In this document: positions 33,940 through 44,825 of the stretch, piece by piece
Layout: each line of letters starts with the position of its first letter
Position numbering within the stretch: position 1 is the stretch's first letter
DNA from: Serripes groenlandicus
Taxonomy: Eukaryota > Mollusca > Bivalvia > Cardiida > Cardiidae
NCBI GenBank assembly: GCA_031761405.1
Contig: JASEVX010000007.1
Coordinates: forward strand, 40,425,255 to 40,489,254
Reading direction: 5' to 3'
DNA: 64,000 nucleotides
Program-made: the position numbers and the translations under genes
The notes under the pieces: model-generated
What the model saw: the letters and a program-made list of their open reading frames with translations, nothing else
Databases searched by the model: none
Told to the model about the DNA's origin: nothing

Positions 33940-34385
33940 TTATGAAACAGCTGTTACACAGTATTGTTTTACTACTTAAAAGCTACTCAAAGATACAGTT
34001 AATAGTTTTGAAAATAAACACAAGTTCTAAAACAAGCTGACAATGGAAATTTCAGAAAAAAATCCATTTTTACAGCATATATAAAAGTCTTTTTGGGGCT
34101 TAAATATTCTGTTTTTGTTCCTTTTATACCAACACGAGAAATTTGACAGCGTGATATATGTAAATACTTTCCCTCATGAATAGTGCAATCTACTACAATT
34201 TCCTGATATATATTTTCTCACAAACAATTATAAAGCGCTCGATCTGTACATTACAAACAGAATGTTGACAGATAAAAACATTGTGGGAAGACAGCAGCTT
34301 GGATTATCAAATGCTGCTTTTCCCACTACGTTTCACTGACCAGCTTGATGTTTTATAGCATTATGTTATTTATGGTGGAAATAGT
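33940..34385. other. Unassigned spacer
   Basis: AT-rich. A possible remote MITE core lies near 34280-34330. No gene is supported. Confidence 0.4.
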
Positions 34386-34609
34386 TTAACCCTTTCTTAC
34401 ATACAACAAATCTGCTGCAGGCGAATTTGAAAATGTGTAGGTAAAGATATCTTAATTTGTAAAAATGCAAATTATAATTAAGAGTTGAAAACATTGTGGC
34501 AAAGGAAGAAATTGCTCATTATGAGCAATTTCTCCTTTTTCCACAATGTGTTCAATAGTTGTCTGCTGCAGAGGCTTCGGAAAGTGTCTGTATGTGGGAA
34601 AAGGGTTAA
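34386..34609 (-). mobile_element. TTAA-MITE, older type, full copy
   Basis: B-to-A with TTAA at both ends and core palindrome CTCATTATGAG. Confidence 0.88.
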
Positions 34610-34758
34610 CAAGAGGAAATTGTTCAGGTTGTAGACACTTAAACAACAGACAGCCATAAATTTTACTGGAGGGACCTATCAAGTTGGAGGTGGTTTAGTT
34701 GTCGTGTATTCAGGTGACAATTTTAAGATTTGATTCGAGGCTGTCCTGATTGTGACAG

Positions 34759-34974
34759 CCGGCCCCCAACTCAACAGTCTCACTGGCTTCCTCAAGAGGT
34801 ACAGTGCTGGAAACGGTTTTCGAAATACCGAGTCAGTCCAGCACGACACCAACACAGCAAACAAGCACCATGTCTCAGAGTGCACAAGTTCAGCAACTGC
34901 CGATGCTTTCCAGAGGGCGTCGCCCTTCTGCTGCAGTCGTGGAAGCGGATTTCTTAGCACAACGACAAGGAAAG
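34759..34974 (+). CDS. Possible internal host exon, Ser/Thr/Gln-rich (unknown gene)
   Basis: This is a GC-rich 216-bp island (72 codons, phase 0 at both sides) after TTGTGACAG and before a donor GGAAAG|GTATGA. The open frame begins PAPNSTVSLASSRG, continues through SSTTPTQQTSTMSQSAQ, and ends RGRRPSAAVVEADF then LAQRQGK. It looks like a low-complexity regulatory segment with a basic phosphosite-like RRPS. The polypyrimidine tract before the acceptor is weak. Two other plus frames and one minus frame are also open, and the minus strand has a good acceptor-like tract (CTTTCCTTGTCGTTGTGCTAAG), so the strand is uncertain. No repeat motif overlaps it. Confidence 0.4.
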
Positions 34975-35310
34975 GTATGAATATGCATTTAAAAAAAAAT
35001 TCATTTTGATAATTGATCTTAGAAGAATTTTATATTGAAATTGTTTCAGTGTCAATGAAGATTTTATGGTGCATGAAAACTTTGGTAAGAGAAATATTGC
35101 TGAAATTTATCATTGATATTTACTTAAAATAAGCTGAAGGTGTAATTATTTGCACTTCAACTGATTGGCTTTTATCAACAAAAATTGTCAAACCTGTATT
35201 TGGTCTTTATTTGATATATATATATATATAATTTTTTTAAATACAATGATAAATGTATATTGGCTCATGATTGCAGTAAACTCTGTCCATTTCCAAAGTT
35301 GTTTCAATTT
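34975..35310. other. AT-rich spacer with a (TA)n run
   Basis: A dinucleotide run lies at 35213-35232. No gene or known element is supported. Confidence 0.5.
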
Positions 35311-35530
35311 AACCATGTTTGCATATGCTGCATATAACTGAAACCATGTTGGCAACAATTTATGGAAAATTTAGATAAATGAAAGAACAAAATGATTGAA
35401 TAAAGGTGATCTTTCATTTCAAATTTAATATTAAATTTTCATCTCAAAGATTTTCCATATTTCTGATTAAATGTTTATTTTCAAAGTCATCTTCAGCAGG
35501 TTAGTTAATTGTATATTGGAACATTGTTAA
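35311..35530. mobile_element. Very degraded TTAA-MITE
   Basis: ATAAATGAAAGAACAAAATG, CAAAGATTTTCCATATTTC and AAAGTCATCTTCAGCAGG recall the spacer and B end of the older type. Confidence 0.4.
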
Positions 35531-35710
35531 GTCCCCTTTCACCCAATTTAACCAAGACCTATAAACATTGGATATTTAGTGAAGTCATTTAAATTGAGTT
35601 TGGATTAAATTAATTAGCTGAAAAGAATGGAATTATGTTATGTAACCTTCACAGTTGGATTTTTACATTGGAATATGAACTGTTTACTCTAGGTAAGGCG
35701 ATACATTATG

Positions 35711-35942
35711 TATAATCCCTTTCCCTCATACGACAATTCTGCAGCAGACGTCTTTGAACTTATTTTGTCAAAACATAGAATATCTCCATAGTTGAATGGA
35801 TAACCTATGACAGAAAGTGGAAAACATTGTGGCAAAAGGAGAAATTGCACGTTTTGTGCAATTTCTTCTTTTGTCACTATGTTTTCAAAAAGCCGTCTGC
35901 TGCAAAGGCGTCAGAAAGCGTCTATATCAGGGAAAGGGTTAA
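35711..35942 (-). mobile_element. TTAA-MITE, young type, full copy
   Basis: B-to-A. The first site is ATAA, the last TTAA. Confidence 0.92.
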
Positions 35943-36088
35943 ATTCCTGGCTTTATTACACAATGAGACTACGTACTGATAATTACTGCTTGTAATCACA
36001 ACTCAGAGGACTTGATAGCTTAGGAGGAGTAAACAGGTCTTTCTTCCGTGATATATCTCTGTAAGCACTCATTAAAACCTATGTTGTT

Positions 36089-36310
36089 TGTTTTATTGCG
36101 GTTTTACGCCGTTTTCAACATCATTTCAGTTATATCACGGCAACAGTTCACTAATTCATGATCCCAGGGTAAACAAACCACCACTAGGCTAGAAAATGTG
36201 CCTTACCAAAGGGCACTCCACCGTGACCGTCGTGCCGCGACTGGGGATCGAACCCGGGACGTCCTGTTTCAAATCCCCATCGCTAACCACTCGACCACGG
36301 TAGATTCCCC
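36089..36310 (-). mobile_element. SINE family C, full length, with 15-bp target duplication
   Basis: On the minus strand the head reads CCGTGGTCGAGTGGTTAGCG with GATTTGAAAC and GGTTCGATCCCC, closely like a tRNA-Ser/Leu (A box, anticodon arm and B box). AAAACCTATGTTGTT flanks both sides (36074-36088; 36311-36325). Confidence 0.88.
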
Positions 36311-36632
36311 AAAACCTATGTTGTTGGTACTCAAAAAAATTGTCTCACTGAGAAGATCTTATTTCAGTTATTTTACGGCACTGTTCACTAATTCATGATT
36401 CCTGGGTAAACAAACCACCACTAGGCTAGAAAATGTGCCTTTCCCAAGGGCACTCCACCGTGACCGTCGTGCCGCGACTGGGGATCGAACCCGGGATGCT
36501 CGGTTTCAAATCTTCATTGCTAACCACTCGACCACGGTAGATTCCCCAAAACCTATGTTGTTGGTACACAAAAGAATTGTCTCACTGAGAAGATCCTTTA
36601 GGGTACCCACAATGTAGGTTTTGGAGGTCAAT
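36311..36632 (-). repeat. Tandem duplication carrying a second, partial SINE C
   Basis: A segment of about 237 bp starting AAAACCTATGTTGTTGG (36311) recurs at 36548. The second SINE (36358-36547) lacks its 3' tail, which is replaced by GAGAAGATC flank. It arose by duplication, not by a new insertion. The end carries the ACAACATAGGG-type palindrome. Confidence 0.75.
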
Positions 36633-36708
36633 TAAGGATTTTAGAGCATTAAAACGCTCCTTATCTATAGAGCTCTGAACTGTCACTGTCAAATGTTTGG
36701 TGATCAAC

Positions 36709-36890
36709 TTAACCCTTTCCCTCATCTGACAATTCTGCAGCAGACAACTTTGAACATATTTTGTCAAAAAATGGAAAATCTCTTGAATTGAATGGATATT
36801 AATTTACCTATGACTAAAAGGGGAAAACATTGTGGAAAAAGGAGAAATGGCTCGTTTTGAGCAATTTCTTCTTTTGTCACTATGTTTTCA
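36709..36890 (-). mobile_element. TTAA-MITE, young type, truncated
   Basis: End B and core are present; the A end is missing. The flank AATGTTTGGTGTTCAACTTAA repeats immediately after it. Confidence 0.85.
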
Positions 36891-36907
36891 AATGTTTGGT
36901 GTTCAAC

Positions 36908-37076
36908 TTAACCCTTACCCCACAATACTACAAAGCTTCAGCAGACGGCTAAGTTGACTACATCTAGGCAAAGAATTGGAAAAATCTGTTTATATAAAAG
37001 TATAATTACTGAATAGAGCTGAAAACGTTATGTCAAAAGGTGACTGCTGCAGAGGTTGCATGAAAGAAAGTGTTAA
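36908..37076 (-). mobile_element. TTAA-MITE, older type, core deleted
   Basis: TTAACCCTTACCCCAC, spacer with TATAATTACTGAATAGAG, and the A remnant GACTGCTGCAGAGG. Confidence 0.7.
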
Positions 37077-38615
37077 TTCCCATATGCAGACTTACATTTT
37101 GACTCAACTGTATAAGACAACCATTGAAAGCATTCAGGCAATGACAAGAACAGTTTGATTTATAATAATAGTAACAAGAGAAAGTTGATGCAAGGCATCA
37201 ATGTCGCCGGAAAAGACTGCATTGATTTATTTTTTAACACACATGTAGTCTTGACTTTCATTAGTCTAAACATACACATAATGTTTTCATAAGGATTAAT
37301 TCCAGGATTTTTGAAATTCCACATAGATCTACAAATTTCAGGATTTCTTTTGGTCAGGATTTTGGATGTTTTGTATTTGTCAAAAAAACAAACAAATTAA
37401 TACATTTTGGGATTTAAATCTACATGCAATAAAAAGCTATTAAACCCTTTCCATGTCTGAAGCAACAATGAAAACCTTTAATCGCTTAAAACATTGAGAA
37501 AACGGTTAAATTGCTGAAGACATGAACTTCCTCCTTTTTAATACTAATTATTTCACAAGTAGACCACACTTGTAACAATATAACAGCTAAATTGTTTATC
37601 TTAATCGTTGATGCATACAATATATGTGGCAAGTATGAAATTAATTGGGTGCGAAAGAGCAGATTTTCTTTATTTCTAAATCTATTGTTTATCAGAGTTT
37701 GTTCTTCTCTTAATTTGTTTCAACATTTAATATCACATATATTTAATCATTTAAGTGTGTAATATTTTTAAGTGTGTAATACACGGTCCCTGGCATAACC
37801 TAGTCACTTTTCTAAGTTTACATTTTACCGGTCACTTCGCTTTGTTTACATTTTGGCAATATGAAACTAGGTCACAAACTGAGAAAAAGGCGTTTCGACG
37901 TTCACGACCGATAAACAGGCTTATATTTGAGACATATTTTCACAAATTATTTCTTATTTTTGTTTCTGTTACCAGTTTATGTTCATGGGAAACTATACAA
38001 GTGTGTGTGTTTCATTGTGCATATTCAGCCCATCGTATGAGTGTAAGCGACGCACGTTTTTGTTGTAAAATGTATCGCGTGCAAATCCAGCTTTTCATTG
38101 GTTATCGCACACACAGTAAGTACAGTAGTATATAGTAGCGTGTGCAAAATTTACAAATCTATGCGGGCGGTACTCGGTAGTGACGTAATCAACAGTTCTA
38201 GGTTAGAAACAGTTCATATTTTAGATATACACGAGTTAACATTATCAAATGAATTCTTCACAAATCAAGACATATTTTTGAACATGAATATAACATTCAG
38301 TAAGTTAACATTACTATTGAAAGTAGAATTTGACGTGATTTTTATTTCAATATATCTCAATATTGACATATAGAAGTTGGTTGCAAGTCTAGCAGGGACC
38401 ACATTTGTCTTCGTAAATAAGACAAAAACACTTAAATGCAAGTCAACAAAATGAAACTAAAAATACCTAAAACATCGAAATGTTATTCCATTTTAGATGT
38501 GTCATTACTTAGTGTTTTTAAACAAACACAATTGTAATATGTTCAAAACATCTTAATGTGTTTCTTTCCAATAATTATCCCTCCTCCCATGTGATTTCCG
38601 AAAAGCTATTAAAAA
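37077..38615. other. Low-repeat region
   Basis: About 1.5 kb with only a weak MITE-like patch (37440-37560). A 126-codon frame at 37755-38135 lacks any recognisable domain and I do not call it. GGTCCCTGG (37785) and CAGGGACC (38393) are inverted and might bound an unidentified element. Confidence 0.35.
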
Positions 38616-38620
38616 TAGAA

Positions 38621-38643
38621 GTCGCGGGCTTCTGCCCGGCGAC
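38621..38643. repeat. GC-rich hairpin next to the LINE end
   Basis: GTCGCGGGC and GCCCGGCGAC pair with one bulged base around TTCT, in a very AT-rich setting. Confidence 0.6.
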
Positions 38644-38644
38644 T

Positions 38645-39120
38645 AATTATACTTTATTTAAAGAGGGTACAAACTCATTTAGTTATTATAACTAATCTCC
38701 CATGAGGCCCTCTATTTTGAAGTACTGACATAAGAAATACAATATTATACTTAGGATAATCATAGGGGAAAAAACCATTATATATGTTATATGTAGTCAT
38801 TTCTGAAAATTTCACGTATGACATGCATAAATGTAGATGCATTATACTTATTACTGAGTGTGAAAATACTGATAACATTTGTCTTTAAATGTGTTTAGAG
38901 ATTCTGATGATTTTATTTGTAAGGGTAGTTTATTCCATATATCTGAGCCAGAGTATGTTAGGGATCGTTTCCAAGTACTTGTTTTTGGTTTTTCTAATTT
39001 AAGGTTCAAGACTTTAGTTTGCTGCAGATCACAATGAATAATTTGTGTTGCTTACTGGAATAAGCCTATTATTAATTCATATAATCAGGTGTTAGGTTGT
39101 GAAGAGACTTATAGATCATC
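38645..39120 (-). pseudogene. 3' end of a non-LTR retrotransposon (LINE), ORF2 C terminus
   Basis: On the minus strand MIYKSLHNLTPDYMN (from about 39119) matches the conserved 'yksLnglaPdYl' segment after LINE reverse transcriptases. After a frameshift, HCDLQQTKVLNLKLEK, KRSLTYSGSDIWNKL and SSESLNTFKDKC follow and end in a stop at about 38850. The pattern 'RS..YSG...WN.LP..I....SL..FK' is the usual LINE ORF2 tail (CR1/L2-like and related groups). A 3' UTR of about 200 bp ends near an AATAAA signal at about 38656. The catalytic domain is missing, as expected of a 5'-truncated insertion. Confidence 0.8.
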
Positions 39121-39231
39121 ACACATTTGAGGTAGTGGACTAATTAGTTTAAGACTGATTGCTAATGTCATTGAACAGACATGTAGTAGTTTTCTGGGAC
39201 ATTTTCTTACTCCTCTAGTCTTGATCTAAAT

Positions 39232-39463
39232 TTAATCCTTTCCTACTTGCAGACGCGTAAAATTTGACGAATCTGCAGCAGACGACTTTTGAAACTAATG
39301 TGGCAAATAGAGAATAATGAGCTATTTCTCAATTTGCCGAAAAGTTTTCAGCTCTATTCAATAACTATATATAACATCATTGGAAGAGATTTTTCCAAAC
39401 TTTTGCCTGGCTTTTTTTTCAAAGTTGTCTGCTGCAGATTTCAAATATGTGGGAAAGGGTTAA
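39232..39463 (+). mobile_element. TTAA-MITE, older type, full copy
   Basis: TTAA at both ends; the core is shortened (GAGAATAATGAGC). The last TTAA is shared with the next copy. Confidence 0.82.
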
Positions 39464-39902
39464 TTATTCAGTATCATGTTTTCCACATGCAAACGATTTT
39501 TGAAAACATAATTAAAGGCATAACTTTGCAAAATCAAATAGAAGTATAATAATTAAATAGTGAAGAAGCTTTGCTGTATGTGTGAGCCGAGCCCCGGTAG
39601 CTCAGTTGGTAGCGACGCGGGCTGTCAATCCAGGGGTTGTGAGTTCGAATCCCGGCTCGGCCAACTTTCTTTCCGAGGATTGACAAAAGTCAATGCGACA
39701 TGCGTCATTCGTCTTCCACCAATGGGCTAAGTCTATGTGGAAAAGCAGCCAGTTGCTTGGGAAGATTGTTGTGTGGAGTACTGGTGTGAGAAAACCAGGA
39801 AATGCATGAGTAGGTGAACTGGCCGCCGTGATATAACTGAGAAATTGTTAAAAACAGCGTTAAACCCCAATAAATCAATTGCTCTATGTGTAAAAGGGTT
39901 AA
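39460..39902 (+). mobile_element. Older TTAA-MITE split by a SINE
   Basis: Remnant core and a B end cut inside GCTGTATGTG(T). The end AAAAGGGTTAA resumes after the SINE. Confidence 0.7.
39584..39878 (+). mobile_element. SINE family A, full length, with 13-bp target duplication
   Basis: The best-preserved copy. A box TAGCTCAGTTGGTAG, B box GAGTTCGAATCCC, and acceptor-like pairing GCCGAGC/GCTCGGC. The body is AAGCAGCCAGTTGCTTGGG and the tail is GCGTTAAACCCCAATAAATC. The flanks are TTGCTGTATGTGT and TTGCTCTATGTGT (39571-39583; 39879-39891). Confidence 0.92.
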
Positions 39903-40176
39903 AAACTGTCAGTCTAGGATCATTTCAAGGTATGAGTGATCTACCTGAAATTCTTGGTGTGCATTTCAATTAGGCCATGGTGACCCAATATCTACTTGTT
40001 AACCCTTTAAGCAATAAAGGGGATATTTATTTCATGATTTCTTTTTATTACAAGAGTAAATTTTTACAAAGAAATTAGTTGAGAAGAAGTTACTATTGAT
40101 CCTAAAATGAATAGAGATCGAGCTGCTTTAATTTCAAAAGCAGTTGGAAAAAATTCATGAACAATCTCTTTGAAAT

Positions 40177-40410
40177 TTAATCCTTTTCTATGTCATACAA
40201 ATCTGCAGCAGACTATGAAAACATCAAGGAAAAGAATCTGATGTGGATTTAAAAAAATAAAATAAAGTTAATGCTTATTGGATCAAGTTGAAAATATAAT
40301 GTGTCGAAGGATAAGTTGCTCAATAATTATATGAGCAATTTCCCCATTTTGTCGCAATGATGTCAAGACTCAAGACTCTTCTGCTTCTAAATGCATGCAG
40401 AAAGGGTTAA
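40177..40410 (-). mobile_element. TTAA-MITE, older type
   Basis: B-to-A, TTAA at both ends, expanded core centre (CTCAATAATTATATGAG). Confidence 0.75.
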
Positions 40411-40656
40411 AAAGTGAATGAATGAATTGAAATAAAATATGTAGTTAAATTTACTATTTCAAAGTATATGTACAACTGTTTTGTTTTTAAAGCGTGTAGT
40501 GTTTCAAAACAGCAAAAAGTTATTATTTAATATTTAATTGTGAACATACAGAATTGATTTCAATTGATACAGCCTACTTTTTATGCCTCCGTTTCACATA
40601 GTACAACTATCAGAAAACAGTCTGTTGACCATACTTGATCATACTTCAGACCATCA

Positions 40657-41174
40657 TTAACTTTCCCACATGCAGTTGCAATTTGATTCATTAGCAGCGG
40701 ACAATTTATCTTTTGTAAATAATATGGCAAATGGAGAATATTTGCTCATATTATGCAATTCCTTTGGCTACAATGTTTTTATCTATATTCTTTAGACCGC
40801 CTCATTGATGTAGTGGTAAGGTGATTGATGTAGTGGTAAAGTGATCGCCTAGGGTTCAGGAGATCGTGGGTTTGATTCTCGCCCAGGTCATACCAATGAC
40901 TTTAAAAATCATTAATGGTAATAATGACTGTCCTCCTTGGTGCTCAGTGATTTGGGGTTATTATTACGACTGCCTGGCTGGTGTTAGTTCTGGTAACTAA
41001 CCAAGGAAATGCTGTGATATAATTGAAACATTGTTGATAGTGACAAAAAACACCTAACAATCAATCAATCAATCTATTATATAATAATATAGATACTGCA
41101 CTTTCATTTTAATTATTTTGTTCCTGTTTACAAAGTTGCCTGCTGCTGATTTATTGTTTGTAGAAAAGGTTTAA
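40657..41174 (+). mobile_element. Older TTAA-MITE split by SINE B
   Basis: The A end and core (40657-40795) and the B end (41090-41174) surround the SINE. Confidence 0.7.
40797..41072 (+). mobile_element. tRNA-derived SINE, family B, full length
   Basis: The head has GTAGTGGTAAAGTG (A box, partly duplicated) and GTGGGTTTGATTCTCGCC (B box). The core is CCTCCTTGGTGCTCAG with TTACGACTGCCTGGCTGG. The tail is GTGATATAATTGAAACATTG ending (ATCA)n. Flanks ATCTATAT/ATCTATTA are a weak duplication. Confidence 0.8.
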
Positions 41175-41562
41175 AGATACTCAATAAAAAACTGAACAAC
41201 ATGTATTTTGTATCTGACGACAATGCATATTTAAGTCAACTCAAATAGACCCTAATTATACATTGAAATATTCAAGAGCAGGTGATTGTTTTTCAGTCCA
41301 ATGAAATCACACATTACAACCATCACTTTGTTCTTCTATGATGTTAATTACTTTACAATCGGAACACTCTTTAATCAACATCAGTCCTCTAAATCCTGTT
41401 TATTTATATGGGTTATCTTTCCCTGTTGATACCTAACAATTTGATTGGCTGAATTAAAGGTCAATCTCAGATGACCTGTTATACTAGGCAGTCATCAGAT
41501 CTAGATGAGAGTTTGCTACTGCAGCGAAGATTAAGTCTGGTTTTAATGAGATTGTTAAATAA
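41175..41562. other. Unassigned spacer
   Basis: AT-rich; no supported feature. Confidence 0.4.
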
Positions 41563-41644
41563 TTAACCCTTTCCCACATATAGATGCGTCCTGACGCCTC
41601 GGCAGCAGATAACTTTTGAAAACATTGCAACAAAAGAAAATAAT
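41563..41644 (+). mobile_element. TTAA-MITE, 3' truncated
   Basis: The A end to CAACAAAAGAAAATAA, cut by the next copy. Confidence 0.75.
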
Positions 41645-41884
41645 TTAACCCTTTCCCACACATAAATCCTTTCTGAGGCCTCTGCCGTAGACCACTTTTA
41701 AAAAACATTGCAACAAAAGGAGAAATTGCACCAAACAAGCAGTTTCTCCTATTGTCACAAATGTTTTCAACTTTTTTTAGCATTATCATGCATACTTTCA
41801 TTTATTGAAAATTCTTTGTCCATACCTTTGCCTGATGTTTTCAAAGTGTCTGCTGCAAATTTGTTGTTTGTGGGAAAGGGTTAA
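41645..41884 (+). mobile_element. TTAA-MITE, older type, full copy
   Basis: TTAA at both ends; core CACCAAACAAGC. Confidence 0.85.
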
Positions 41885-41894
41885 GTTGACCATA

Positions 41895-42137
41895 TCGAGG
41901 GCTTGGCGTGAAACGGTTGTAACTAAAATTAGTATTTTTTACCAAGGTTAATCACCTCGCCATGAAGTCTTTATAATCGTTAAATCATCTTGGTAAACAA
42001 TGGAAATTTAGGTGCCATTGCTCGTTCTGAGCAATGGCACCTAAATTTGCATTGTTTACAAAGGGGTCAAAATTGCCCCTAAACCAGGGTTTTCAAAATA
42101 GGTTTTTAGTTACAACCGTTTCACGCCAAGCCCTCGA
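41895..42137. mobile_element. Second MITE family (TCGAGGGCTTGG type), copy 1
   Basis: It has terminal inverted repeats of about 30 bp beginning TCGAGGGCTTGGCGTGAAAC, and a central palindrome AGGTGCCATTGCTCG/GAGCAATGGCACCT. The flanking dinucleotide is TA on both sides (41893-41894; 42138-42139). Confidence 0.92.
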
Positions 42138-42247
42138 TATGTGGTCAGATGACTCAAGTATCCATTAGGAGTCTGAAGGATGATGTAATTAGTCTGTACA
42201 TGTGCAAAGTAATACTTTTTTCCTACTTATTCTGCTAATTAGACCTC

Positions 42248-42478
42248 TTATAACACTTTCTAACATACAACAAATCCTGCAGCAGACGACTTTGAAAACA
42301 TTGTGACAAAAACCTGAAAAATGTCCATAAAAGAAAGCTTAATTGTTATATAAAGTTGAAAACATTGTGGCCAAAGGAGAAATTGCTCATCATGAGTAAT
42401 TTCACCTTCAGCCACAATGTTTTTGAAATGTCGCCTGCTGCTATAGCGTCAAAATGCGTGCAGGTGGGAAAGGGTTAA
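42248..42478 (-). mobile_element. TTAA-MITE, older type, full copy
   Basis: B-to-A; core palindrome CTCATCATGAG; the last TTAA is shared with the next copy. Confidence 0.85.
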
Positions 42479-42957
42479 CTCTTTTCAACATACAACAAAT
42501 CTGCAGCAAACAACTTTGAAAACATTAAGGATCTCTATAAGTGAAATTAAGATTAATTGAATACATGTAGGCAAACTTTTGAAATATCTCTTTTTTTTAA
42601 ATTAAAACTTAATTATTCACTCAGACTACAAACGAATATCATATGGTAAAAAGGTGAAATATTTTGCTCATGATGAATAGTGCCTCCTTCCTATACAAAG
42701 CATACATCAAATCTGTATCAGAGAACTTTGGATGAATGTATATTGTTTTATGGCGCATCGGCAGCTAAGGTCATTTAGCGCGCAATTAAATTTAATTATT
42801 CATGATCCCTGGGTAAGAGAACTTTGAAACCATCAGGTGAAAAATAGTGAAAATATCTTGATATAAAAGTTTTAAATTACACTAGAAAACATTTGTGAAA
42901 AGTCGTACCTTCTCCTGCAGAGGCATCAGAAAGCGACTATGTGGGAAAGGGTTATTT
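42475..42957 (-). mobile_element. Older TTAA-MITE, disrupted and merged
   Basis: The B end at 42475, a second B-like piece at 42700 and an A end at 42915 are interrupted by a SINE fragment. Confidence 0.55.
42731..42815 (-). mobile_element. SINE family C, truncated, with target duplication
   Basis: ATTATTCATGATCCCTGGGT matches the SINE C body. AGAGAACTTTG flanks both sides (42720-42730; 42816-42826). Confidence 0.6.
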
Positions 42958-43431
42958 AAAAGCCTCTGCTTCTGATTGTGTTGTTTGTCCCTTTTTGACT
43001 GTAGAATTAAATTAGGCATTTTTATAGCAGACATTTTACATGTTTGCTGCTGCAAGAATGATGATGAGGAATTTTACCTTTTGCTGCATTTGTTTATTCA
43101 ATGATTATAATTTCATTTATATACAGATTGATCTAATTATTCAGGTGTTTTCATCACCTGAGTCCCCTGTTTCAAATGTTCTATATCATTAATGTGGGAA
43201 AGGGAAGGGTAAAACACTGGAAAATAAAATTGAATGAGGATGGGAAAGTAAATACCATAAAACCTTAATTTATAGAACCTCAAAAATAATCCCTTGTCCT
43301 CATAAGATTGAATTATTACATTTCTAGTTGGAATTTTTAATATGTAATTAGCATGCATGATGAGCATTGTAGAAATAACTGCCAGAAATCTTTACATTTT
43401 GTTACTAAACACTGTTTCCAATTTGTTTCAA

Positions 43432-43573
43432 ATTAATCCTTTGCCACATTTTGCAAGCAGACACATATTTTACATTTGCAAAAAATCTTGTGTCAAATTA
43501 GGAGAAACAGGTAATAATGAACCATTTCTCTTTTATATGTAACCACAACATTTTAATTTTTGTTCAATAATTA
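43432..43573 (+). mobile_element. Older TTAA-MITE left half
   Basis: The A end and core run to TTCAATAATTA, where the Helitron-like element begins. No right half was found. Confidence 0.55.
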
Positions 43574-44354
43574 TGCCCCCCTTCGAAGAAGAGGCAGTAT
43601 TTTGCTTTGCATATATGGGTCTGTCTTTCTATCTCTCTGTCCATCCATCTGATGGTCCGGGTGACAATCAGTTGTTAGACCAAAGCTTGTCTGATTGATA
43701 ACTGGATGATGCTTGGACCTACAGTACTCAAACTGGGCAGAGAGGTTTGGAATGACCTCTAGATGACCCCTATTGATTTTGAGGTCAGCCCTTCGAAGGT
43801 CAATGTCACAGTGGCCTTGATCACAAGAAGCTTGTCCAATCCTCAAACTTGCTTGGCAGGAAGAATTGGCATTATGGCCATTAGATGACACCTATTCCTG
43901 TTTAGATCATCTGTTCAAAGATAAATGTCAGCATGACCTTGAACACAAAAAGCTTGTTTCATTGATAACTACAAATGCTTTAATTGGCCTAAGTTCCTCA
44001 AATCCAGCAGGGCGCGATTAACTGCTTAACTCTATTGATTTTAAGGTCACCCTTTTAAAGGTCACAATGACCTAGAACATAAAAGCTTGTCCAACTGATG
44101 ACTGCAGACTGCTTGTCCAACTGGATGACACAGAATGCTTGGGCCTTATAATGTTCTCAATTTTGGTATATATTTATTTACTTTTGTCTCAAAGCCAAAT
44201 TTATCACTTTGTAAATGGCCATAAAGACAAATTTTGTTGATATTTGCCAATAAAGGATTGAATTAATTTTTGTGCAGCAGTTAATCAGTTTAGTTATTCC
44301 AGAAATTGTCATTCTGATGCTCATGGGGGCATTATGTTTGGCAAATATCTCTTG
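43574..44354 (+). mobile_element. Helitron-like element, GCCCCC type
   Basis: Left end TGCCCCCTTCGAAGAAGAGG. Tandem units of about 150 bp carry AAGCTTGTCC and GACCCCTATTGATTTT. Right end GGGGGCATTATG, a weak TTTG-CAAA hairpin and CTCTTG|TT. The 106-residue minus frame is incidental. Confidence 0.65.
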
Positions 44355-44492
44355 TTATCATGATATTCCTAGAATTCAGATGATGGACTCTACTAAATGC
44401 AATTTAGCTGGACAAGTCCAAGTAAAAATTCAGCAATAGAAGGACAAAAATAAGGGATGTCTTATGAATGACATTTAGATTTACAATTCGTT

Positions 44493-44557
44493 TTAACACG
44501 TTCCCACATTATAACAAATCTGCAGCAGATGACTTTAAAAATATGAGAAAGGGTTAA
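44493..44557 (-). mobile_element. TTAA-MITE reduced to its termini
   Basis: A 65-bp remnant: TTAACACGTTCCC, CTGCAGCAGATGAC, GAGAAAGGGTTAA. Confidence 0.7.
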
Positions 44558-44639
44558 ATTATTCTGAATGTTTGATACAGATCAATATATTTGACCAGGC
44601 AGTAATTATACTGCTCTCTTTATATACCCTTTCTAATTC

Positions 44640-44768
44640 AGATGATATTCAGACTTCATAGTCTATGTTGGCCAGATGCCAGTAATTAGCAATTTCTTCA
44701 TTTGTCACAATATTTTCAAGTGTCATCTACTGCAGAGGTGTTAAAAAAGTGTGTGAATGCGGGAAAGA
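44640..44768 (-). mobile_element. TTAA-MITE fragment
   Basis: Core arm AGCAATTTCTTCATTTGTC and an A end. Confidence 0.55.
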
Positions 44769-44825
44769 GAGAGAGAGAAAAATGACAATAATCTTATTTC
44801 CTGTAGCTAGACCATAAATTGTATG

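Noticed and set aside
37755..38135. 126-residue ORF as a gene
   Set aside because: Composition is unremarkable, no domain or splice context was recognised, and the length is possible by chance over 64 kb.
39584..39664. Functional tRNA gene
   Set aside because: A and B boxes are present, but it is the head of a SINE with a body, tail and target duplication, and it recurs in several copies.
43571..43891. 106-residue minus-strand ORF
   Set aside because: It falls in tandem units of a Helitron-like element and carries only repeat-derived sequence.
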